DNA from: a virus
Strand: one strand, 5' to 3'
DNA length: 29,801 nt
IMG/VR virus record: IMGVR_UViG_3300006565_000010
Coordinates: 1 to 29,801 of that record
Part shown: piece after piece, positions 1 to 6,758 of the stretch
Position numbering within the stretch: the stretch's first letter is position 1
How the letters are laid out: every line of letters begins with the position of its first letter
Made by a program: the position numbers and the translations under genes
Notes under the pieces: model-generated
What the model was told of the DNA's origin: nothing
Database searches by the model: none
The model's input: only the letters and a program-made list of their open reading frames with translations

Positions 1-14
1 CGCCGTTTCTACAG

Positions 15-69
15 TATAGTAGAGAGTGTCCCACATGGGACATTTACTGTTATTTGTAGGAGGACTGTT
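15..69 (+). promoter_or_regulatory. Leader of the packaging operon with possible -10 box and inverted repeat
   Basis: The leader contains TATAGT at 15-20, which could be a -10 box; a matching -35 box would lie before base 1, so the promoter cannot be confirmed. A perfect inverted repeat follows at 27-42: arm TGTCCCA (27-33), centre CA, arm TGGGACA (36-42). It lies just downstream of the possible -10 box, where an operator or 5' hairpin could act. A strong ribosome-binding site (AGGAGG, 58-63) sits 6 bases before the ATG at 70. The repeat is seen directly; its role is inference. Confidence 0.4.
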
Positions 70-498
70 ATGTGGCAGACTGACCCTGAGTCAGGTGAAA
101 AGTTAATGCCGTCGGATTGGTCTGAGTTTTTGGATTGGTTGTTGTCGGAGGATCGGGTGCCTGGTACTCAGAAGGAGTGGGCTGCTGATCGGGGCGTGAA
201 TGAGCGTACTGTTCGGCGTTGGAAATCGGATCCTCGTTTTGTCCGCGAGTGGGACCGCAGGGCGGCAGAATTGAATGTTCACCCTGAACGAACGCAGTCG
301 GTTGTGGATGCGTTATATCGTCAGGCGGCTCAAGGTGATGTGAAGGCTGCTACTTTGTATTTGCAGTACATAGATAAGTTCACTCCGAAGCGTCGTGTGT
401 TGGTTGAGGATGAGCGTGATGCTTCTGGTTTGTCTGATGATGAGTTGGCTGCAGAATTGGAAGATCTCATTGAAGAGTTAAGGAGTGAGGATGCCTAA
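70..498 (+). CDS. terS: Terminase small subunit (HTH DNA-recognition protein)
   Basis: This 142-residue protein probably recognises the phage packaging site and hands DNA to the large terminase. A helix-turn-helix is visible at residues 33-52 (TQKEWAADRGVNERTVRRWK). It is followed by a helical segment that could oligomerise and an acidic tail (residues 117-142) rich in Asp and Glu, the usual position for contact with the large subunit. Length and layout fit the phBC6A51-like small terminase families. The ATG follows AGGAGG by six bases. It is first in the packaging operon, and the large terminase genes follow about 1.4 kb downstream, interrupted by small genes and a reversed gene. The family call rests on the HTH and synteny; a generic HTH regulator is the alternative. 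Confidence 0.75.
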   Translation: MWQTDPESGEKLMPSDWSEFLDWLLSEDRVPGTQKEWAADRGVNERTVRRWKSDPRFVREWDRRAAELNVHPERTQSVVDALYRQAAQGDVKAATLYLQYIDKFTPKRRVLVEDERDASGLSDDELAAELEDLIEELRSEDA

Positions 499-601
499 GG
501 TCGGCAAGAAGCATTATTCTTATTCGGCTAAGGGGCGTGCGGCTGCTAAGCGTGCGTCTAAGAGGACTGGTAAGCCAATTAAGAATGCTCGTCGCAAATG
601 A
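491..601 (+). CDS. Very small basic protein (36 aa)
   Basis: The ATG at 491 lies inside the last codons of the small terminase gene (8-base overlap), with GGAGTGAGG just upstream as ribosome-binding site. The 36-residue product starts MPKVGKKHYSYSAKGRAAAK and is dominated by Lys, Arg and Ala; only a few residues are neutral polar and none is acidic. Such a peptide could bind nucleic acid, but I recognise no family and assign no function. Its stop overlaps the next start (AATGA arrangement), so it belongs to a translationally coupled chain of small genes. Support comes from the tight overlaps and ribosome-binding site, not from homology. Confidence 0.6.
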   Translation: MPKVGKKHYSYSAKGRAAAKRASKRTGKPIKNARRK

Positions 602-750
602 GGGCTCCTGAGGATTTGCATGATGATGGGATGTGGATGCAGCTTGAGGAGATGGGGGAGCGTCCTGATTTGTTGACTGACCCGTTTTTAGATGATGAAC
701 CTATTGAGTGTTCGTTGGATGAGGTGGATATTTGTGAAAGTTGTCAGTGA
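598..750 (+). CDS. Small acidic hypothetical protein (50 aa)
   Basis: The start ATGA overlaps the stop of the previous basic gene, and its own stop TGA shares one base with the next ATG. The 50-residue product is strongly acidic (many Glu and Asp, few basic residues) and ends with a Cys-x-x-Cys pair (ICESCQ). I recognise no family. Its opposite charge to both neighbours is striking: the upstream 36-residue and downstream 94-residue proteins are strongly basic, so pairing or charge neutralisation is possible, but that is inference only. Confidence 0.6.
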   Translation: MRAPEDLHDDGMWMQLEEMGERPDLLTDPFLDDEPIECSLDEVDICESCQ

Positions 751-1034
751 TGGCTCCTCCTAAGGTTAAGAATCCTAAGAAGTCAGCTAAGTATTATGCG
801 AAGAATCCTGCGGCTCGGGCTAAGAAGAAGGCATATGATTCGAAGTTTGGGAAGCAGCCTGCTCAGCGCAAGAAGCGCACTGAGCTAAATAAAGCGCGAC
901 GCCGCGCTAAGGCGGCGGGTGTTGATGTTAGGGGGAAGGATATGTCACATGGGAGAGATGGGTCGATTAGACCTGAGAGTACATCGAAGAATAGGGCTAG
1001 GCAGGGGGCTGGGGGTAGAGCCCGTCTGCGTTAG
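750..1034 (+). CDS. Small basic Lys/Arg-rich protein (94 aa), unknown
   Basis: The ATG at 750 shares its A with the TGA of the preceding gene; an in-frame TTG at 741 is less likely. The protein begins MAPPKVKNPKKSAKYYAKNP and continues with repeated Lys/Arg clusters (AARAKKKAYDSKFGK, QRKKRTELNKARRRAK), then a Gly/Arg-rich tail ending in GGRARLR. It is probably helical in the middle and disordered at the ends. Proteins of this type (YAKNPxARAKKKAYD...) are, as I recall, found beside packaging genes in aquatic phages without a known function. Binding to DNA during packaging or in the head is possible but unproven. Confidence 0.75.
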   Translation: MAPPKVKNPKKSAKYYAKNPAARAKKKAYDSKFGKQPAQRKKRTELNKARRRAKAAGVDVRGKDMSHGRDGSIRPESTSKNRARQGAGGRARLR

Positions 1035-1042
1035 GGGGGTCT

Positions 1043-1327
1043 ATGTCAATAGAAGATGTTGCTGAGCGAACTGATGTTTGGGCCGAGTCCATCAAGAAGA
1101 TCATTAAAGCTATTACGGCTGCTGTTGTGGCTCTTATTGCTGGTATATCTGGTCTTATGATGCTGTGGCCTGGTAACGAGAAGTCTGATCCCGCGCCTAT
1201 AGTCAGAACTGATCTTGTGCCTGGGTATGGACCTCAGTGTTCGCAGTTATATAATACGATTGACCATACGTGGACTGAATCGCAGTGGTCTGTGTGGGAG
1301 AAGTTGCGGAAAGATATGGGCTGTTAG
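1043..1327 (+). CDS. Single-pass membrane protein, unknown (94 aa)
   Basis: The ATG follows a purine-rich GGGGGG stretch (1034-1040). Residues about 22-42 form one clear transmembrane segment (IKAITAAVVALIAGISGLMM), preceded by a short charged N-terminus and followed by a soluble part with two cysteines, one being the last residue. The tail has two short Trp-containing helices (TWTESQWSVWEKLRKDMGC). A membrane role during infection or lysis is possible, but the lysis genes lie far downstream and I do not recognise the family. The stop codon overlaps the stop of the reversed oxygenase gene by two bases. Confidence 0.65.
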   Translation: MSIEDVAERTDVWAESIKKIIKAITAAVVALIAGISGLMMLWPGNEKSDPAPIVRTDLVPGYGPQCSQLYNTIDHTWTESQWSVWEKLRKDMGC

Positions 1328-1932
1328 CGTAAAGGGTAGCCGTTGTACCAGACGACAGCCGCTCTGCGTTCTCCCGTTTCGATTGGGGTTACTCGGTGTT
1401 CGATAAAGCTGGGGAATACGACTATGGATCCTCTGGGGGCTTCGTTGAAGATGTGCATTTGGTCGTAGCAGCGAAGCTGAAGTTCCCCTCCCTTGTAATC
1501 GTCAGGGTTTGACAGGTTGACTGTTGCTGAAAGTTTTCGTACAGTTCCTTGAAAGTCTGGGAATGGAGTAACATTTAATGGAATCGGATTGGGGGCTGAC
1601 TGGACGAGTCTACGGGCGGCGTGTTGATCTTGGTTTCCGTCGATATGCCATTCGTACTGCCCGCCTTCGCGGTAGCGAGTATATTGTACGGCTTCTGGTA
1701 TTTGTAGGTCGTAGTACCAGCCTGCTTCTTTGTTTGCTTGACGCATCCAAGCACAAATTAGTTCGCTTATGGAGTCGTCATAAATCCAAGATATTTGGGA
1801 GTTTCGTTGTCCCCCTTCATCTCCGAAATGGATTCCTTCGATTTCGTGGATACCCGCAGCAGCGTGGTCGATCTCGTCGCACTGCTGTGGGGTTAAAGCC
1901 TCTGGGATCCACCAGTAATGATTGGTAAGCAC
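1324..1932 (-). CDS. 2OG-Fe(II) oxygenase (prolyl 4-hydroxylase/PKHD-like)
   Basis: This 202-residue protein carries the full iron and 2-oxoglutarate site of the Fe(II)/2OG dioxygenase fold: His96-x-Asp98 (in YEWHIDGN), His179 (in IEHRV) and Arg189 (in GERRAAVVW). The strand patterns KLSATVNLS and YKGGELQL are typical of the P4Hc/PKHD branch common in aquatic phages. The family uses O2 and 2-oxoglutarate to hydroxylate a protein or small-molecule substrate; the substrate here is unknown. The start is GTG at 1932. The gene is reversed inside a + strand operon: its start is one base from the terminase ATG (1934) and its stop overlaps the stop of the preceding gene. No promoter or good ribosome-binding site is evident in front of it, and any promoter must lie inside the terminase gene. 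Confidence 0.9.
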   Translation of the reverse strand: MLTNHYWWIPEALTPQQCDEIDHAAAGIHEIEGIHFGDEGGQRNSQISWIYDDSISELICAWMRQANKEAGWYYDLQIPEAVQYTRYREGGQYEWHIDGNQDQHAARRLVQSAPNPIPLNVTPFPDFQGTVRKLSATVNLSNPDDYKGGELQLRCYDQMHIFNEAPRGSIVVFPSFIEHRVTPIETGERRAAVVWYNGYPLR

Positions 1933-1933
1933 A

Positions 1934-2821
1934 ATGTCTAGACTAGCAGAGCTTAAGCAAGAAGTTGAATGGAGGAGGTGCGTTAAAGATGAATCATATT
2001 TTTTACAGAATTATTGGCACATTGCTCACCCTGCTCACGGGCGTATTCTTTTTGGGTTACGTCAGGCTCAGGAAGAAGCTATCGACCACTGGGCAGCAAA
2101 TAGATATTCGCTTACGTTAAAAGCGCGGCAGATTGGGTGGAGCACGCTTGTTGCGGCTCACCAGTTCTGGCTGGCGTTTTTTCATCCAGACCAGAACATT
2201 ATTGATCTCTCTCGAACTGAGAGGGAATCCGTACTGTTACTTCGGAAAAGTAAGTACGGATTTCAACACTTACCGAAATGGATGGTAGAACGTGGACCTA
2301 AGTCCCTGGTGGAACACCAACAGCGAATGGGTTTCGATAACGGATCGCAGATTACATCGATGCCGTCGGCGTCGGATCCTGCCCGTGGTGAATCGGCCAC
2401 ACTTATTGTCGTTGACGAATGGGCCTTTCTCCCCAACCCTGAAGAGGCATGGGCGAGTATTGAACCCGTGGCGGACGTGGGAGGGCGGATCATTGGCCTA
2501 AGTACGGCTAACGGTTCAGGAAATTTTTTCCACCAGTTGTGGGTTGGGGCTACGACTGCATCTAATAAGTTTGAGCCCATGTTTTATCCTTGGTCTGCGA
2601 CTGAGGATAGGGGGGATTCTTGGTATCAGGAGAAAGTTGAGTCAATGCTGCCTTGGCAGTTGGCTCAGGAATATCCAACTACGGCAGAAGAAGCATTTGT
2701 CAAATCTGGTAATCCTGTGTTTGACTTAGATATCCTAGATGCAATGCAACAGCATGTCATCCACGGGGAAATGGGATATATGCGACTTAATGGTCGTTCA
2801 GCAGAATTTAGGCCGTCGTGA
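1934..2821 (+). CDS. terL: Terminase large subunit, ATPase part (split gene)
   Basis: This 295-residue protein is the N-terminal motor half of a large terminase, which pumps DNA into the prohead using ATP. Seen: an adenine-binding/Walker A region with KARQIGWST (residues 63-71), Walker B LIVVDE (157-162) with the catalytic Glu, and the coupling motif STANG (190-194). It ends in the usual linker after the ATPase fold (GNPVFDLDIL...). The nuclease half is missing and is encoded by the next ORF, whose GTG overlaps this stop (GTGA). The ATG at 1934 is one base from the start of the divergent oxygenase gene; upstream GGTAAG is a weak ribosome-binding site. Alternatives are a frameshift mutation or sequence error joining what should be one gene. 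Confidence 0.9.
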   Translation: MSRLAELKQEVEWRRCVKDESYFLQNYWHIAHPAHGRILFGLRQAQEEAIDHWAANRYSLTLKARQIGWSTLVAAHQFWLAFFHPDQNIIDLSRTERESVLLLRKSKYGFQHLPKWMVERGPKSLVEHQQRMGFDNGSQITSMPSASDPARGESATLIVVDEWAFLPNPEEAWASIEPVADVGGRIIGLSTANGSGNFFHQLWVGATTASNKFEPMFYPWSATEDRGDSWYQEKVESMLPWQLAQEYPTTAEEAFVKSGNPVFDLDILDAMQQHVIHGEMGYMRLNGRSAEFRPS

Positions 2822-3489
2822 GTGTTGAAGTTTGGCAAAGACCAGACTCAATGTCTGCGTATGTGATGGGTGTCGATACTGCGGAAGGTCTTGGACATGG
2901 CGATTACTCTGTAATCCAGGTCTTGGATGTGGGTACTGGAGAACAAGCAGCTATTTGGCATGGACATATTTCTCCAGATCTTTTAGCTGAAGAAGTAATG
3001 GCTTTGGGTTTGTGGTATCGCAATGCTTTGTGCTGCGTAGAGTCTAATAACCACGGATTAACGACAATTACCGAGTTAAGACATTTGGGTTACCCTAATC
3101 TTTTTAGACGCAGGCAACTAAATAATGTTAATAACAGAATCAGTCAAGAGTATGGTTGGAAAACGACAAGGACTTCGAAACCTTTAATGATTGATGATCT
3201 CAGTTCCGCATTACGGAATGAGGAGATCATTATCCGAGATAAACATACTTTGGCAGAGTTGAGAACATTTGTCCGAAACGATAGGGGCTCAATGTCAGGT
3301 TCGCCTTATGATGATAGGGTTATGGCTCTTGCGTTAGCTAATCAGATGCGTAAATTTGCTTATGAACCTGAATATGCACCTGAAGTCAATGATTATTGGA
3401 CTGTGGATTGGTTTGCTAGACTTATCCCTGGTCACAACACGGAAGATCCGCTACAAATAGGCTTGAATACTATTCGTGGGACACATTAA
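2818..3489 (+). CDS. terL: Terminase large subunit, nuclease part (split gene)
   Basis: This 223-residue ORF is the RNase H-fold nuclease domain of the large terminase, which cuts concatemeric DNA at the start and end of packaging. The acidic metal ligands are all visible: Asp20 in GVDTAEGLGHGDYS, Glu75 in CVESNNHG, and Asp165/166 in SPYDDRVMALALA. It starts with GTG inside the TGA stop of the ATPase ORF, one frame back, which suits termination-reinitiation. The first residues (VEVWQRPD) look like the normal inter-domain linker, so ancestral fusion is clear. A single missing base near 2818 would also explain the split. I saw no canonical X-XXY-YYZ slippery site in the right phase. Confidence 0.88.
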   Translation: MSVEVWQRPDSMSAYVMGVDTAEGLGHGDYSVIQVLDVGTGEQAAIWHGHISPDLLAEEVMALGLWYRNALCCVESNNHGLTTITELRHLGYPNLFRRRQLNNVNNRISQEYGWKTTRTSKPLMIDDLSSALRNEEIIIRDKHTLAELRTFVRNDRGSMSGSPYDDRVMALALANQMRKFAYEPEYAPEVNDYWTVDWFARLIPGHNTEDPLQIGLNTIRGTH

Positions 3490-3506
3490 CCTACCTAGTA
3501 GGAGCA
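3476..3506 (+). promoter_or_regulatory. Copy 1 of a repeated leader element (GTGGGACA...TAGTAGGAGCA)
   Basis: GTGGGACA at 3476 and TAGTAGGAGCA at 3496 occur with exactly the same 20-base offset as at 5962/5982. The element straddles the end of the terminase nuclease ORF and lies before the small gene starting at 3528, whose own ribosome-binding site is probably AGGAAGGG (3515-3522). It may be a promoter/leader cassette or a duplicated processing site. No good -35/-10 pair is evident, so only the repetition is firm. Confidence 0.3.
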
Positions 3507-3527
3507 TGTTCCACAGGAAGGGCTGTA

Positions 3528-3812
3528 ATGGCTAAATTTGTTTCCCACACCAACGGTACTGAAACCGTTGATGGGGCGAAAGGGAAAAACGCTAAGATGG
3601 AGCGGGGTGGCAGTGTATCTGCTAACCCGATCTGGACTCCTGGCGGACCTCAATCACCGAAACAACGTATGGACGCAGGCAAATATGCGAACCAAACTGG
3701 TGGTAACGGTCAGGCAGGTGTGCGCGAAACACCCAAGAATCAACATGGCACAACTGGTAAAGTTGAACCAGCAGGTAGGCAACCAAACTACCGTGGCTCA
3801 AACGCTGGTTAA
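3528..3812 (+). CDS. Small Gly/Asn/Gln-rich hypothetical protein (94 aa)
   Basis: The 94-residue product (MAKFVSHTNGTETVDGAKGK...) is polar and low in hydrophobic residues, rich in Gly, Asn, Gln, Lys and Pro, and is probably disordered over most of its length. The ATG follows AGGAAGGG. It sits between terminase and portal, where phages often encode small head accessory or decoration proteins, but no family is recognised. Three bases separate its stop from the next ATG, so the two are probably co-translated. Confidence 0.65.
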   Translation: MAKFVSHTNGTETVDGAKGKNAKMERGGSVSANPIWTPGGPQSPKQRMDAGKYANQTGGNGQAGVRETPKNQHGTTGKVEPAGRQPNYRGSNAG

Positions 3813-3815
3813 GCT

Positions 3816-4085
3816 ATGGCCGTCTTACCAGACGGAGCAACCTTTGCAGAGTTTGCCGAATACGTTTTAGCGCGACGTGACGTTCCCTTGTCGGAACTGC
3901 GGGAACTTTACGAACGGAGGCTCCGTCTAAAGTCGATTACCGTATCGACGGGCGAAGGCTATCAATCAACGCTACCTCCTGATGAGCGAGGTCTGACGAA
4001 GCGCGAGCGAGAGGCTAAGGTACTGGCCGAGGCGAAAGCTTCGGGCCGAAATATCCAGAAATTGCCAGAGAAAGCTCAGTTCTAA
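3816..4085 (+). CDS. Small helical hypothetical protein upstream of portal (89 aa)
   Basis: This 89-residue protein has an N-terminal region (MAVLPDGATFAEFAEYVLAR) and Arg/Glu-rich helices (LSELRELYERRLRLK; LTKREREAKVLAEAK), then a basic tail. It looks like a small helical protein that could bind another phage protein. The TAA stop shares its last base with the portal ATG, so translation is coupled to the portal gene. I do not recognise the family; a role in portal or head assembly is suggested only by position. Confidence 0.7.
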   Translation: MAVLPDGATFAEFAEYVLARRDVPLSELRELYERRLRLKSITVSTGEGYQSTLPPDERGLTKREREAKVLAEAKASGRNIQKLPEKAQF

Positions 4086-5962
4086 TGCCCAAAAAATCTC
4101 GTCAGGAAATACTTTCTGATTACATTGAGAAAGTAGACAAATGCGAAAATTGGCGGGATCAAGAAAGCTTTGAGCAGACTTGGCGAAGGCTAATAGACCT
4201 CTACAGAGGGAAACATTGGCCTTCAACTACTTCCTCTAAACAGGATCTCATCGCTGTAAACTTGGCTTTTTCTACAGTCAATGTGATTGCTCCTTCTGTA
4301 GCTGTGAACTATCCGAAGATAGTTGTGCAAGCTACAGATCCTGCTGATTCTGCTCGGGCGGCTGTGGTTGAAGGTGTCGCCAACTATATGTGGCGGCACC
4401 ATGATTTCAGAACACCATTTCGCTCTGCTGTTAAAGATTTTCTTGTTATTGGGCATGGCTGGCTTAAAGTTGGCTGGAAGTTTGTAGAACAAGAACAAGG
4501 GATTTCAGACGAACAGCGCGAAGAAATGATCGGCTCAGCAATGCTAGAAGCCGATACATTTGCGATGCAAAATCCTGAGATGGCTGCAGATTTGCCAACG
4601 GATAACGACATTATCGCTAGCATTCCTGAATCGGCCATGACCATCGTAGAGGATCAACCATTTGTTGAAAGAGTTTCACCTTTCGATGTTTTTGTGGATC
4701 CAGCGGCAACGTGCATGGCAGATGCCAAATGGATAGCACAGCGAATTGTTAGGCCTGTAGAAGAAGCCCAGAAAGACAAGCGCTATAAGCCATCTGTTAG
4801 GAAACGGTTGTCAAGTTCGGTAATGGATACCGAATACCCAGAATACCATGATGGCAAAGGTGAATTCGTAGGCGATCAAGTTGTAATCTGGGAGTTTTAC
4901 GACATTTTGGAGAACACGGTTGGCATATACGCTGATGGTGCAGAAGAATTTCTTGTAGATCCTGTCCCTATGCCTTATGCATATGGGCAGCCTTTCGTAA
5001 TGATACGAAACTACGACGTCCCTGATCATTTCTATCCGATTGGAGATTTAGAGTCCATCGAATCCCTCCAACTGGAACTAGATAAAACTCGTAGCCAGTT
5101 GATGAACGATAGAAAGCGTTATGCGCGCAAATATCTTTATCACGAACGCTCATTCGGACCTGAAGGTCGCGAAGCCCTTGAATCTGATGAGGACGGTAGG
5201 CTCGTCCCCGTGGTGGACGAAAACAAACCTCTCCAAGAGGTTGTTGTACCGATGCCTCAAATCCCCCTAAGCCCTGAAATATATAACTATTCAAGCATTA
5301 TCGAAGAAGATATAAATACTGTTTCAGGCATTTCGGAATACGCCAGAGGCGCTATGCCCGAAATACGGAGAACAGCTACAGAAGCTAGCATTATCGCAGA
5401 TGCTCAGAATGCTAGAGCAGCAGATAAACTAGCAATAGTCGAGATATCTATTTCCGATGTAGCTCGCCACGTTATCCAGCTAATGCAACAGTTTATGACT
5501 GGAGAGCACATAGCTAGGATTACGGCCAGAGGTGGCGAAGATATATTCTTTGAATTTGACCGAGATATGATTGCTGGCGAATATGATTTTTCGGTTCAAG
5601 CTGGCTCTACGCAGCCGATGAACGATACGATACGAAAGCAACAAGCAGTTTCTTTGATGAATGCTGTTGCTCCGCTTGTCGGGGAAGTTATTGACCCGCA
5701 AGCGCTTGCTGTTCATGTGCTTGAACAAGGTTTCGGTATCAAAGATCCCGAAAAATTCCTTGTTCAGGCTCCTGGCCCAGAAGTTGCCGCAGAAGAAGGT
5801 CAAATTCCTTCTGAGGGCCCTGTGCCAGGTGGGATGCCGCCAGTACCGCCTGTATCCCCTGATATGGGGGCGGACGGGGCGTTTGCCCCCACTGGTGGTG
5901 TTCCACCCGAGTTGTTATTACAACTTCAAAATCAAATGGGAATGGAACTTCCATCTCTCTAG
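4085..5962 (+). CDS. Portal protein
   Basis: At 625 residues this fits a portal protein, the twelve-subunit ring at the head vertex through which DNA enters and leaves. Supporting features are the position after terminase and before scaffold and coat, the N-terminal part with SFEQTWRRLIDLYRGKHW, a beta-rich wing (VERVSPFDVFVDPAA), and a long helical region of crown/stem type (SLQLELDKTRSQLMNDRKR; SGISEYARGAMPE followed by TATEASIIADAQN), motifs common in podovirus/P22-SPP1-like portals. The last 50 residues are Pro/Gly-rich (GMPPVPPVSPDMGADG) and probably flexible. The ATG overlaps the preceding stop by one base. I recognise it from motif pattern and synteny. Confidence 0.85.
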   Translation: MPKKSRQEILSDYIEKVDKCENWRDQESFEQTWRRLIDLYRGKHWPSTTSSKQDLIAVNLAFSTVNVIAPSVAVNYPKIVVQATDPADSARAAVVEGVANYMWRHHDFRTPFRSAVKDFLVIGHGWLKVGWKFVEQEQGISDEQREEMIGSAMLEADTFAMQNPEMAADLPTDNDIIASIPESAMTIVEDQPFVERVSPFDVFVDPAATCMADAKWIAQRIVRPVEEAQKDKRYKPSVRKRLSSSVMDTEYPEYHDGKGEFVGDQVVIWEFYDILENTVGIYADGAEEFLVDPVPMPYAYGQPFVMIRNYDVPDHFYPIGDLESIESLQLELDKTRSQLMNDRKRYARKYLYHERSFGPEGREALESDEDGRLVPVVDENKPLQEVVVPMPQIPLSPEIYNYSSIIEEDINTVSGISEYARGAMPEIRRTATEASIIADAQNARAADKLAIVEISISDVARHVIQLMQQFMTGEHIARITARGGEDIFFEFDRDMIAGEYDFSVQAGSTQPMNDTIRKQQAVSLMNAVAPLVGEVIDPQALAVHVLEQGFGIKDPEKFLVQAPGPEVAAEEGQIPSEGPVPGGMPPVPPVSPDMGADGAFAPTGGVPPELLLQLQNQMGMELPSL

Positions 5963-6018
5963 TGGGACAGTATGCTACTCTTAGTAGGAGCAACTTTACT
6001 GACTCCTAGGAGGGGCTA
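5962..6018 (+). promoter_or_regulatory. Leader of the scaffold gene: repeat element copy 2 and anti-Shine-Dalgarno
   Basis: GTGGGACA (5962-5969) and TAGTAGGAGCA (5982-5992) repeat the arrangement seen at 3476. No start codon follows TAGTAGGAG at a proper distance. Instead CTCCTA (6003-6008) can pair either with TAGGAG at 5985-5990 (12-base loop) or with the true ribosome-binding site AGGAGGGG at 6008-6015, which lies directly before the GTG start at 6019. TATGCT (5971-5976) could be a -10 box without a clear -35. The competing pairings are seen; a regulatory role is inference. Confidence 0.35.
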
Positions 6019-6738
6019 GTGCCCGAAGAAAACGAAGTAGACCTGGAATCCACTTATGAGGACACTCCAGAAGCTTTAGATGATGTTCCACAGGAACCTT
6101 CTGAAACCTATATTGTCAAGATTGACGGTGCGGAATCAGAGGTCACCCTAGAAGAACTTCGAGATGGATATCAGCGTCAAGCGGATTATACCCGTAAAAC
6201 GCAGGAATTATCCGCTGAACGTGACCGTTTGCGTCAAGCTGAGGCAATCGCTTCCGCTTTGGAGTCAGATCCAGAAGGAACTTTACAAGCTTTACAGCGA
6301 TCATTTGGTATTGATATTTCCAGTCCTCAAGAATTAGAGGAATGGGAAGAGCTTGATCCAACTGAACAGAAGCTACGAGAACTTGAAAAGAAGATTGAAC
6401 AGCAAGAACAAACACAACGTCAGCAACACGTTGAACGTGAGGTTACAAATCTTCAAGAGAAATACGGTGAATTCGATGCTAAGGAACTTCTTCGCCACGC
6501 TGTGAAGAACGGAATTAGCAATTTAGATGCAGCCTATACTCACTGGAGATTCGGTGAAGTTAAAGCTACTGCTGACAAACTCCAGCAGGAGCAGGAAATC
6601 ACTCAAAAAAAGCGTGATGCGTCTGTTATTACGCCTGGAGGGTCAACCCAAGCGGGAACCCAGCAAACCCAGCCTGATACAGCACCATCTAGCATCCGAG
6701 AAGCGTTTGAACGAGCAAAACAACAATTAAGCACTTAA
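6019..6738 (+). CDS. Capsid scaffolding protein
   Basis: This 239-residue, highly charged protein directly precedes the coat gene, the standard scaffold position; scaffolds guide coat assembly and then leave the prohead. The acidic N-terminus is followed by a motif familiar from phage scaffolds (VKIDGAESEVTLEELRDGYQ, then RQADYTRKTQEL), a coiled-coil-rich centre (about residues 60-145, including ELEKKIEQQEQTQRQQ), a helical region and a polar Gln/Thr-rich linker before a basic C-terminal helix (SIREAFERAKQQL), the type that binds coat. The start is GTG at 6019 after AGGAGGGG. No protease gene is seen nearby, so scaffold may exit intact, as in P22. Confidence 0.82.
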   Translation: MPEENEVDLESTYEDTPEALDDVPQEPSETYIVKIDGAESEVTLEELRDGYQRQADYTRKTQELSAERDRLRQAEAIASALESDPEGTLQALQRSFGIDISSPQELEEWEELDPTEQKLRELEKKIEQQEQTQRQQHVEREVTNLQEKYGEFDAKELLRHAVKNGISNLDAAYTHWRFGEVKATADKLQQEQEITQKKRDASVITPGGSTQAGTQQTQPDTAPSSIREAFERAKQQLST

Positions 6739-6758
6739 CCTTTTAGGAGCAAATAAAA

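Noticed and set aside
1578-1928. + strand 116-codon ORF inside the oxygenase gene
   Set aside because: It is the shadow of the - strand oxygenase, which has all active-site residues; the + product has no recognisable pattern.
2800-2825. Programmed -1 ribosomal frameshift joining the two terminase ORFs
   Set aside because: No canonical X-XXY-YYZ heptamer in the correct phase before the stop; GTGA reinitiation or a one-base deletion fits better.
3506-3535. Nine-codon leader peptide beginning at ATG 3506
   Set aside because: The AGGAG lies only one base before the ATG, too close for normal initiation, and the peptide shows no attenuator pattern.
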